A stretch of DNA of 64,000 nt, taken from assembly GCA_023382655.1 (NCBI GenBank), contig JAHDWK010000034.1, positions 1-64,000 on the forward strand, read 5' to 3'. This stretch comes from Anaerolineae bacterium. Lineage in GTDB: Bacteria; Chloroflexota; Anaerolineae; Promineifilales; Promineifilaceae. The notes below the pieces were generated by a model. That model made no database searches, was not told the DNA's origin, and saw only the letters and a list, made by a program, of their open reading frames with translations. This document shows positions 7,774 through 14,773 of the stretch, piece by piece. The position numbers and the translations under genes are program-made. Numbering within the stretch: position 1 is the first letter of the stretch; every line of letters starts with the position of its first letter.

Positions 7774-9147
7774 ATGGCTCAACCCCCCAAGAAAAACTTC
7801 TACCTGCTCAGCCTCGGATGCAGCAAAAATACGGTGGATTCGGAAAGTATGGCCGCGCTGTTGCAACGGGCCGGGTTTGGCGGCACGGCCGATCCCGATG
7901 ACGCTTCGGTTCTCATTGTCAATACCTGTGGTTTTATTGAAAGCGCCCGGCAGGAATCTATTGCCGCCCTGCAAGAATTGGTGGCGCTCAAACAAAAGAA
8001 CCAACTGTTGATTGCCGCCGGCTGTATGGCCCAGCGTTACGGCCGTGAAGTCGTCGAATGGGTGCCGGGTATTGATGGCGTCATCGGCACCCGCCGTTGG
8101 ATGGACATTGTGCCCTTCATCCAGGAACTGCGCCGCCAAAAACGGCCGCAGCCCCTTTACCACCTGCCGGACGAAGCGCAAACGGTGGGGCTGGACGAAC
8201 AAGGGGTGCTGCGCACGGCCGTGCAGGGGGCCAGTGCCTACCTCAAAATTGCTGATGGTTGTAGACGGCCGTGTGCCTTCTGCGCCATCCCTCAAATCAA
8301 AGGCACCCACGTCAGCCGTCCCCTGGCTTCCATCCTGGCCGAAGCGGTCGCCTTGCAAGAAGCCGGCGTACAAGAACTCATCCTCATCGCCCAGGACAGC
8401 ACCGACTACGGCCACGACATCGGCCTGAAAAACGGCACCAGCCACCTGCTGCGCCAGATTGCCCAGGCCGCCCCAGACATCCCCTGGCTGCGCCTGATGT
8501 ACGCCTACCCCGGCTATGTCACCGATGAACTGATTGAAACGATGGCTTCCCTGCCGCAAATGACCCACTACCTGGACATCCCCTTGCAACACGGCCACCG
8601 CGAAACGCTGAAACGGATGCGCCGCCCGGCCAACATCGAATGGGTCTATCAGACCGTAGACAAGCTGCGCAAAGCGATGCCCGACATCGCCATCCGCACC
8701 ACCTTTATTGTCGGCTACCCTGGCGAGACGGACGAAGAGTTTGATGGCCTGAAACAGTTTGTGCGTGACCTGCAATTTGATCGTGTGGGCGTGTTTACCT
8801 ACTCCTATGAAGCCTCCACGCCCTCCGCCACCGTCTCCTGGCAGGTGCCCGAAGAAGTGAAAGAAGCCCGCCGCAATGAACTGATGGAGCTACAGCAATC
8901 CATCTCCCTGGCGCGCAACCAGGCGCAGGTGGGGCGGGTGCTGCCCGTCCTCATTGAAGGGTATGGTGATGACGTCAGCGTCGGCCGTACCTACCGTGAC
9001 GCCCCCGAAATTGACGGCCTGGTCTTCATCCCCGGCGAACTGCCGTTGGGCGAACTGGTGCCCATCCGCATAGACGGGGCTATGACCTATGATCTGACCG
9101 GCCAGGTAGATGTGCTTTCCCCTATTCCCGTAATCGGTAATTCGTGA
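7774..9147 (+). CDS. rimO: Ribosomal protein uS12 methylthiotransferase RimO
   Basis: 457 residues. RimO inserts sulfur and a methyl group on the conserved Asp of ribosomal protein S12, using S-adenosylmethionine and two iron-sulfur clusters. The N-terminal UPF0004 domain shows SLGCSKNTVDSE, VNTCGFIE and AAGCMAQRYG (three cluster Cys). The radical-SAM motif is C163-RRP-C167-AF-C170, and a C-terminal TRAM domain follows. An ACGGCCGT palindrome lies inside the radical-SAM cysteine codons. The last residues (VIGNS) are coded by the themed repeat at 9130-9193, so the natural C-terminus may have been remodelled. No Shine-Dalgarno precedes the ATG. Confidence 0.95.
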   Translation: MAQPPKKNFYLLSLGCSKNTVDSESMAALLQRAGFGGTADPDDASVLIVNTCGFIESARQESIAALQELVALKQKNQLLIAAGCMAQRYGREVVEWVPGIDGVIGTRRWMDIVPFIQELRRQKRPQPLYHLPDEAQTVGLDEQGVLRTAVQGASAYLKIADGCRRPCAFCAIPQIKGTHVSRPLASILAEAVALQEAGVQELILIAQDSTDYGHDIGLKNGTSHLLRQIAQAAPDIPWLRLMYAYPGYVTDELIETMASLPQMTHYLDIPLQHGHRETLKRMRRPANIEWVYQTVDKLRKAMPDIAIRTTFIVGYPGETDEEFDGLKQFVRDLQFDRVGVFTYSYEASTPSATVSWQVPEEVKEARRNELMELQQSISLARNQAQVGRVLPVLIEGYGDDVSVGRTYRDAPEIDGLVFIPGELPLGELVPIRIDGAMTYDLTGQVDVLSPIPVIGNS

Positions 9148-9193
9148 ACCGTAATCCGAAAACGGATAACGGATGACGCATCACGGATTACAC
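9130..9193. repeat. Themed repeat (GTAATCGG / CGGATTAC type) overlapping the rimO stop
   Basis: Units GTAATCGG, GTAATTCG, GTAATCCG, then complementary CGGATAAC, GGATGACG and CACGGATTAC. The rimO stop TGA at 9145-9147 is inside the element. The same theme recurs at 10129-10195. Confidence 0.75.
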
Positions 9194-9268
9194 GCTTCAC
9201 AGCCCCCTTGTAACAAACTCGTAATCCTTTTAGAACATCACTTTAATTTGTGTACACTACCCTCGTTC

Positions 9269-9322
9269 GTAGTGGGCAATTTATTGCCTGCTTGTGACAG
9301 AAGGCGATAAATCGCCTACTAC
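9269..9322. repeat. Imperfect 20-bp inverted repeat in a 5' leader
   Basis: GTAGTGGGCAATTTATTGCC faces GGCGATAAATCGCCTACTAC across a 14-base loop; mismatches are mostly tolerable as G-U pairs. Each arm also contains its own small palindrome (GGCRATTTATYGCC). It sits just upstream of the lipoprotein gene at 9349. Confidence 0.65.
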
Positions 9323-9348
9323 AAACGCAAACAGAGGAGACAACGATT

Positions 9349-10125
9349 ATGAAAAAGATGATGTATCTGGGAATTTTGTTGCTGCTGGCGCTGCTGTTGG
9401 CGGCGTGTAATGCGGCAGGTGGGGCGGAACCGGACACGGCCGTTACCTCCCCCTCCACCTCCGAAACCGCCATGGAAGAAACAGAAGGTGCCATGACCGA
9501 TGAGTTGGTCGCCCCCGCCGACGAGACCATGATGGAAGAAACCGACGGCGACGCCGCCATGTCCGATGAGACCATGATGGAAGAGAAAGAAGACGAAGTC
9601 GCCATGTCTGATGACGCCATGATGGAAGAGAAAGAAGACGAGACAATGATGGAGGAGGATATGGCCGAAGACGCCATGATGCCCAAACCTGCCTGGCAAA
9701 CCATCGCCCTCACCGACGTGCGTACAGGCCAGACCTTCACCCTGGCCGATTTTGCCGGGAAAACCGTGTTCGTGGAAACAATGGCGACCTGGTGTTCCAA
9801 CTGCCGCCAACTGTTAGGCAATGTGGCTGACGCCCGCAGCCAGATAGCTGGGGAAGATGTAGTCTTTGTGGCCCTGAGCGTGGAAACCAACATCAGCGAC
9901 GCTGCCCTGGCCGACTACACCGAGCAAACCGGCTTTGATTGGACGTTTGCCGTGGCTTCACCAGAAATGCTGCAAGAGCTGGCGGCTGCCTTTGGACAAT
10001 CTATCACCAATCCCCCCTCCACCCCCCACTTTGTCATCCGTCCGGACGGTAGCTACACTGACCTGGCCACCGGCATCAAATCCCCCGACGCCATCATCAG
10101 CCAACTGCAAGAGGCAGGTGGCTAA
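9349..10125 (+). CDS. Thioredoxin-fold lipoprotein with Met/acidic repeat region
   Basis: 258 residues, with AGAGGAG about ten bases before the ATG. A lipoprotein signal (LLLLALLLAAC, Cys20) anchors it outside the membrane. Residues 40-115 are a low-complexity acidic and Met-rich linker in which D(E/D)xMMEE recurs four times. The C-terminal part is a TlpA/thioredoxin-like domain with W-C149-S-N-C152 and a cis-Pro region (PSTPHFVIR). CcdA lies directly downstream, so electrons probably pass from the cytoplasm through CcdA to this CxxC site to keep extracytoplasmic thiols reduced. The Met-rich linker could bind copper or other soft metal ions; this is inference. It could alternatively be a simple flexible spacer. 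Confidence 0.85.
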   Translation: MKKMMYLGILLLLALLLAACNAAGGAEPDTAVTSPSTSETAMEETEGAMTDELVAPADETMMEETDGDAAMSDETMMEEKEDEVAMSDDAMMEEKEDETMMEEDMAEDAMMPKPAWQTIALTDVRTGQTFTLADFAGKTVFVETMATWCSNCRQLLGNVADARSQIAGEDVVFVALSVETNISDAALADYTEQTGFDWTFAVASPEMLQELAAAFGQSITNPPSTPHFVIRPDGSYTDLATGIKSPDAIISQLQEAGG

Positions 10126-10128
10126 GAG

Positions 10129-10195
10129 CGTAATCCGTAATCGGTGATCCGTAATCGGACTTCGGATTACGGATTACGGGTTACGAATTACGGGT
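10129..10195. repeat. Themed dyad repeat (GTAATCCG / CGGATTAC type)
   Basis: GTAATCCGTAATCGG units on the left are mirrored by CGGATTACGGATTACGGG on the right. It fills the gap between the lipoprotein stop (10125) and the ccdA start (10201). Confidence 0.8.
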
Positions 10196-10200
10196 CGCGC

Positions 10201-10866
10201 ATGAATCAGTTACTCGAAGCCTTCCTCCTCGGCAACGCCGCCATTCTCACCAATGTGTGTGTGCTGCCGCTGTACCCTGGCCTGATTGCTTTTCTGGCCG
10301 GGAACGCGGCCAACGAGCGCACTGCCTACGCCGCCAAATGGCTTGGTTTTTTTGTGCTGACGGGGGTATTGAGCCTGATGCTGCTGGTGGGATTGGTGAT
10401 GTATGTCTTCCGGCAGTCGTTTGGGGCGATTTTGCCCTGGCTGCTGCCCGTGATTTATGGGGTGGTGATTGTGATGGGGCTGTTGATGCTCAGCGGCCGT
10501 AACCCATTTGCCCGGTTCACGGCCGTGCAAACCCCCATCCTGCGCAACCCCTTCGCCGCCGCTTTTGTCTACGGTCTGCTGTTGGGGCCGATGACCCTGC
10601 CCTGTGCCGGGCCATTGGTCGTTAGTGCCTTTCTGTTAGGTGCGGGCAGTTTTACCAATCTGGCCAATAGCCTGGCGTACTTCATCGCCTTTGGCATCGG
10701 CTTTGGCTGGCCGCTGGTGGTGCTGCCCTTTGTCGCCCTGCCCGTGCAGCGCCGCTTCACCCGCTGGACGGGCCAGAATTACCAGGTACTCACCCGCATT
10801 TCTGGCGTGTTGCTCATCGCTATTGGTGTTTTTGGCCTGGTGGTAGATGTAGCGCCGAATCTTTAG
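10201..10866 (+). CDS. ccdA: CcdA-type cytochrome c biogenesis/thiol transport membrane protein
   Basis: 221 residues with six predicted membrane segments. The family carries reducing equivalents across the membrane through two Cys in membrane helices: here NVCVLPLYPG near residue 20 and MTLPCAGPL near residue 140, both in the expected P-containing contexts. I chose the ATG at 10201; the frame extends 19 residues upstream, but that stretch is repeat DNA. It pairs functionally with the thioredoxin lipoprotein upstream. No cytochrome c genes are in the window. Confidence 0.9.
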   Translation: MNQLLEAFLLGNAAILTNVCVLPLYPGLIAFLAGNAANERTAYAAKWLGFFVLTGVLSLMLLVGLVMYVFRQSFGAILPWLLPVIYGVVIVMGLLMLSGRNPFARFTAVQTPILRNPFAAAFVYGLLLGPMTLPCAGPLVVSAFLLGAGSFTNLANSLAYFIAFGIGFGWPLVVLPFVALPVQRRFTRWTGQNYQVLTRISGVLLIAIGVFGLVVDVAPNL

Positions 10867-10867
10867 C

Positions 10868-10931
10868 AGTGCCAGGCAAGGGGCGGCACCGATCTGGTCA
10901 ACCGGATTGGTTTTGCCCCCTGCCTGGCACT
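10868..10931. repeat. Long-armed inverted repeat after ccdA
   Basis: AGTGCCAGGCAAGGGGC faces GCCCCCTGCCTGGCACT across a loop of about 30 bases, with one mismatch. It starts two bases after the ccdA stop. It could end ccdA transcription, although no T-run follows. Confidence 0.7.
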
Positions 10932-10953
10932 ACCTACTTCGCTCCAAAATTGT

Positions 10954-10959
10954 TACACT
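10954..10959 (+). promoter_or_regulatory. -10 box (TACACT), leaderless arrangement
   Basis: TACACT is followed by exactly six bases and then the ATG at 10966. There is no Shine-Dalgarno. Transcription would start at the A of the start codon. Confidence 0.5.
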
Positions 10960-10965
10960 CAGGCC

Positions 10966-12129
10966 ATGAACGAACTGGCCTCTACCCCCGTTGTTGAACT
11001 CCTGCAATTGATTGATGCTGACCCGCCGCGTATAGCCGGGCTGATTGACCACACGCTGCTCAAACCGGACGCCACCGAAGTGATGATTGAGCAGTTATGT
11101 AAAGAAGCGCGGCAATATCATTTCGCCTCCGTTTGCGTCAACCCCACCCATGTGCGTTTTGCAGTGGTGCAGTTGGCGGGGTCAGACGTGAAGGTGTGTG
11201 CGGTGGTGGGTTTTCCGCTCGGCGCGTCTACCACCGCCGCCAAAGTGACGGAGACGGAGCAGGCGATTGCCGGCGGGGCCACGGAAATTGATATGGTCAT
11301 CAACATTGGCGCGGTGAAAAGTGGGGATGATGGCTTTACGCGGGCGCAGATCACGGCCGTGACCGAAACCGCCCATCATCATCACGCCCTCTGCAAAGTC
11401 ATCATCGAAACCAGCTACCTGAACAACGCCGAAAAAGTGCGCGTCTGCCAGATTGCCCGCGAGGTGGGGGCCGATTTTGTCAAAACCTCCACCGGCTTCA
11501 GCGGCGGCGGGGCCACGGTAGAAGATGTGGCCCTCATGCGCCACACCGTCGGCCAACAGATGGGCGTCAAGGCGTCCGGCGGCGTGCGCTCCTATGATGA
11601 CGCCCGGCGCATGATCGCTGCCGGAGCCAACCGGCTGGGTACCAGCAATGGGGTGCGCATTGTCCAGGAAGCGCAGTTAGCCAAACGGGGCGAAACCCAG
11701 ATTTTGCGGGTGGCCGAAGCGGTGCTGTACGTGAGCGATATAGCCCGCGCCCGGCAGTTTTATACGCAGGTGTTAGGTTTGCCGGTGTCCAACGAGTTTG
11801 AAGACGCCCTATTTCTGCAAACCGGTCAGAATTCGACGTTGATTTTGTTTGACATCAACAAGCTGGAGCAGCGCATTAGCCCCATTCCGGGACATGGGGC
11901 GCGGGGGCGGGGGCATGTCTGCCTCTCCATCCCGCCGGAGCAGATGGACGCCTGGCGCGAACGGCTGCGCGAACACGGGGTCGCCATTGAGCATGAACAG
12001 GATTGGTCAGTGGGCACGCACTCCATTTACTTCCGCGACCCGGACGAGAACAGTCTGGAATTGATGGACGGCCGTCACTACCGGCGCGTCTGGCGGCGAT
12101 TACAGGAAACAGAAGAACAGGGTTACTGA
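10966..12129 (+). CDS. deoC: Deoxyribose-phosphate aldolase fused to a VOC (glyoxalase-like) domain
   Basis: 387 residues. Residues 1-240 are a complete class I DeoC, which cleaves 2-deoxyribose-5-phosphate to acetaldehyde and glyceraldehyde-3-phosphate. Visible are VCVNPTHV, EIDMV (Asp109), DFVKTSTGF with Schiff-base Lys173, and VKASGGVRS (Lys202). From about residue 248 a vicinal-oxygen-chelate domain follows (VLYVSDIARARQFYTQVLGLPV...HVCLSIPPEQMDAWRERL...IYFRDPDENSLELMD). Standard DeoC is 220-260 residues and lacks this part. The fusion is one uninterrupted frame. The VOC domain might remove a reactive aldehyde product or be regulatory; this is inference. Confidence 0.92.
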   Translation: MNELASTPVVELLQLIDADPPRIAGLIDHTLLKPDATEVMIEQLCKEARQYHFASVCVNPTHVRFAVVQLAGSDVKVCAVVGFPLGASTTAAKVTETEQAIAGGATEIDMVINIGAVKSGDDGFTRAQITAVTETAHHHHALCKVIIETSYLNNAEKVRVCQIAREVGADFVKTSTGFSGGGATVEDVALMRHTVGQQMGVKASGGVRSYDDARRMIAAGANRLGTSNGVRIVQEAQLAKRGETQILRVAEAVLYVSDIARARQFYTQVLGLPVSNEFEDALFLQTGQNSTLILFDINKLEQRISPIPGHGARGRGHVCLSIPPEQMDAWRERLREHGVAIEHEQDWSVGTHSIYFRDPDENSLELMDGRHYRRVWRRLQETEEQGY

Positions 12130-12245
12130 ATTGCCCGGACAGTGCATTCCTGATTGATTTATTGAGAATGTTTCTTCAAGCGTGGAAAGGTGTGATTGCA
12201 TTGTTTATACTATGACCAAAGATAAAGACACAAGGAGACAGCGTG

Positions 12246-12503
12246 ATGACATTAGAAATCAAACACCCAGAAGCGGACATTCTAGCAAGGGAACTGGCTT
12301 TTACTACCGGCGAAACAATTCCCCAAGCTGTGGTAAATGCCATACGTGAGCGGTTGGAACGTGAAAAAGCGCGGCAAAATCGTGTGGACGCGCTGGTAGA
12401 ACGGCTGCTTGGCATCGGTCGGGAGTGTGCAGCGTTACCACTGATAGACGGCCGTACACCGGATGAAATCATTGGTTATGACCACCTGGGGTTGCCTGCC
12501 TGA
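12246..12503 (+). CDS. vapB: VapB-type antitoxin (PSK-like family)
   Basis: 85 residues, a small protein with N-terminal MTLEIKHPEADILARELAFTT and a C-terminal toxin-binding tail. The fold resembles the Rv0623/PSK family of VapB antitoxins, which bind operator DNA and neutralise a PIN-domain ribonuclease. AAGGAG at 12232-12237 lies eight bases before the ATG at 12246; a GTG at 12243 is also in frame but too close. Its stop overlaps the toxin start (TGATG), which gives translational coupling. The pair is probably autoregulated. Confidence 0.8.
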   Translation: MTLEIKHPEADILARELAFTTGETIPQAVVNAIRERLEREKARQNRVDALVERLLGIGRECAALPLIDGRTPDEIIGYDHLGLPA

Positions 12504-12904
12504 TGGTACTGGATACGTCAGTCCTCATTGCCATCTTGATGTCTGAGCCAGAAGCGAGAGCCATGGCTACAATCCTGGCCACGGCAGACGAGCGCCTATT
12601 ATCGGCAGCTTCACTCCTGGAAACGTCTATTGTCATTGAATCCCGTTATGGCCTGGCCGGAGGCGAAAAATTAAATGAATTGATCCAAACAGCGCAAATT
12701 AAAATTGAGCCGGTCACCCATGAGCAAGTTACAGCGGCTCGTCTAGCATACCGCACATATGGCAAAGGACGGCATCCAGCTGGACTGAACTTTGGAGACT
12801 GTTTTGCATATGCCCTGGCCAAAACGACCGGGGAACCACTTCTTTTTATAGGAAATGACTTCAACCAGACCGATATTCCGGCTGTTCCCTACTCACACCC
12901 CTGA
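12503..12904 (+). CDS. vapC: VapC-type PIN-domain toxin
   Basis: 133 residues. PIN-domain ribonuclease: Asp4 (VLDTSVLIAIL), Glu near residue 40 (SLLETSIVIE), Asp in NFGDCFAYALA and a final NDF are the acidic metal-binding positions. The segment GKGRHPAGLNFGDCFAYALAK is typical of VapC. The start codon overlaps the antitoxin stop. Such toxins cut tRNA or rRNA when the antitoxin is lost; the target here is unknown. All acidic positions are intact, so the toxin looks functional. Confidence 0.88.
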   Translation: MVLDTSVLIAILMSEPEARAMATILATADERLLSAASLLETSIVIESRYGLAGGEKLNELIQTAQIKIEPVTHEQVTAARLAYRTYGKGRHPAGLNFGDCFAYALAKTTGEPLLFIGNDFNQTDIPAVPYSHP

Positions 12905-13171
12905 TCCTCTCACTGTAATGGTCCCTTATCCCATCAGAGCCAGTAACGTACAGAGGCTCCCTAAAACTCCATCCCCTCTGCACAAATTTTGCAGATTTAC
13001 CCCCTAGAATTCAGACGTGGCCTGGTCTGGAAACCGGCCACAACTAAGAGAAGATCAAAGAGGACACAGGTAGCGTAGCCAAAATCTGCGTCATCTGCGA
13101 AATCTTTGATTGTTTTTGGGTGGGGTTTTGCCACCTGATGCGATACATATGAATCAGAAATAGGAGTGGCT

Positions 13172-14695
13172 ATGAGGCAACAAAAACGAATCATCTGGCC
13201 GGTTCTGACGGCCGTATTACTGCTGCTGGCTGCCTGTGCCGGTCAACCAACGGCCGAACCACAAACCGGCGAAGTCGTCACCGTCTTCATGGGCGACCTG
13301 ACCGCCAGCGCCAGCGCCACCGGGCAGGTGGCCTCGCCGCGCACGGCGGCGCTGGCCGTCAGCCAGCCGGGGCGTGTCACCGATATTTACGTGCAGGTGG
13401 GTGATAACGTCCAGGCCGGCGACCCGCTGGTGCAGCTAGGAACAGCGCAATTAGAACTGAGCCTGGCATCGGCGCAGCAGAATTTACGACTGCAAGAGGC
13501 CAACCTGGCGGCGCTGTCTGAGCCGCCGGCCGCCGCCGATGTGGCAGTGGCGGAGGCCAACGTAGCCAGCGCCCAGGCCAGCCTGGATGAACTGCTGGCG
13601 GGGCCAACACCGGCGCAAATGGCCGTCTATTCGGCCACGCTGGCCGTCTCTGAGGCGTCGCTTTATTCTGCGTCGGCGCAGTATCAGAGCGTGGCGAACA
13701 GCGTCAGCCAGGCGCAGATTCAGCAGGCGGAAGCGGCCGTAGCTGCTGCGCAATCCAGTCTGGATCGGGCGCGTGAGGTGAATGAGGAGAATACCAATCA
13801 GCAAACCCATGAAGCGCTGCTCGCCGCCCAGGAATCGCTGGCAAATGCGCAGGCGCAACTGGACACGCTGCGTAATACGGATACCAGTTCGGCGCAGGGC
13901 AGCCTGGCGGCGGCTTCGGCGCGGCTGGAGGGGGCGGAAGCGAATTACAGTGTGAATATAGGGGGCGCAACGGCCGTGCAAATTGCCGCCGCCGAAGCCC
14001 AAATAGCCCAGGCCCAGGCCACGCTGGCTGACCTGTTGGCCGAGCCTGCCGAGGCAGCATGGCAAACGGCCGTGGCCCAGGTGGAACAGGCAAGTCTGGC
14101 GGTGGCGGATGCGCAGGAAGCGCTGGATAAGGCGACGGTGCAGGCGCCATTTGCGGGGGTGGTCACGGCCGTGCAAGCCAACGTGGGTGAAGTCGCCAGC
14201 GGCATCGTGGTGGAACTGATGGACGCGGGCAATCTGGAAGTGATTGTGCCGGTGGATGAAATAGACATCGGCGCATTGGAAATTGGGCAAGAAGCGATCA
14301 CCACCCTGGAAACATGGCCGGACGTGGAGATTGCCAGCCAGGTGGCGCAGATCGCCCCCAGCGCCGGGGACAACAGTTCCCTGGTGACGTATGACGTGCA
14401 TTTGCGCCTGGGGGAGACGGAACTGCCGGTGCGGGTGGGCATGACGGCCAATGTGCAGCTCATCACCAGCCAGCGTGAGGGCATTTTGCTGGTGCCCAAT
14501 CGCGCCATTCAGGTAGATCGGGCGAACGGCACGTATACCGTCAACCGGGTCAACGGCGAAACGACCGAGCCGGTGCAGGTGACAATTGGCCTGCGTGATG
14601 GGCAGTATACCCAGATTACCAGTGGGCTGGCGGAGGGGGATCAGGTGGTCATTAGCAACAGTGTGCCTACCATTACTTTTGGGCCGGGGCAGTAG
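13172..14695 (+). CDS. HlyD/RND-type adaptor lipoprotein of an ABC exporter (first copy)
   Basis: 507 residues. A lipoprotein signal (LLLLAACAG) is followed by a biotinyl-lipoyl-like half motif (QVASPRTAALAVSQPGRVTDIYVQVGDNVQAGDPLVQLG). A long Ala/Gln-rich coiled coil comes next (about residues 90-320), then the second lipoyl half (KATVQAPFAGVVTAVQANVGEVASG) and beta-barrel and membrane-proximal domains. AGGAG at 13162-13166 fixes the ATG at 13172 rather than the GTG six bases earlier. It begins a set of six co-directional genes. In a Chloroflexota-like cell without TolC it would bridge permease and wall rather than an outer membrane. Confidence 0.85.
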   Translation: MRQQKRIIWPVLTAVLLLLAACAGQPTAEPQTGEVVTVFMGDLTASASATGQVASPRTAALAVSQPGRVTDIYVQVGDNVQAGDPLVQLGTAQLELSLASAQQNLRLQEANLAALSEPPAAADVAVAEANVASAQASLDELLAGPTPAQMAVYSATLAVSEASLYSASAQYQSVANSVSQAQIQQAEAAVAAAQSSLDRAREVNEENTNQQTHEALLAAQESLANAQAQLDTLRNTDTSSAQGSLAAASARLEGAEANYSVNIGGATAVQIAAAEAQIAQAQATLADLLAEPAEAAWQTAVAQVEQASLAVADAQEALDKATVQAPFAGVVTAVQANVGEVASGIVVELMDAGNLEVIVPVDEIDIGALEIGQEAITTLETWPDVEIASQVAQIAPSAGDNSSLVTYDVHLRLGETELPVRVGMTANVQLITSQREGILLVPNRAIQVDRANGTYTVNRVNGETTEPVQVTIGLRDGQYTQITSGLAEGDQVVISNSVPTITFGPGQ

Positions 14696-14760
14696 GACGT
14701 TATGCGTGATACGTGATGCGTGACCGGAAAAATCTCACGTATCACGCATCACGCATCACG
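14693..14760. repeat. Themed dyad repeat (TCACGCA / TGCGTGA type) starting at a stop codon
   Basis: The element reads TAGGACGTTATGCGTGATAC and then TCACGTATCACGCATCACG in the opposite arm. The TAG is the stop codon of the preceding gene. The same opening TAGGACGT occurs at 18451 after another gene of this operon. Confidence 0.8.
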
Positions 14761-14773
14761 ACAGGAAATTATC

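Noticed and set aside
7729..8775. Long minus-strand open frame opposite rimO
   Set aside because: Shadow of the GC-rich rimO coding strand; no family features and no ribosome-binding site.
13484..14401. Long minus-strand open frame opposite the first HlyD gene
   Set aside because: Arg/His-rich translation typical of the antisense of an Ala/Gln-rich coiled coil.
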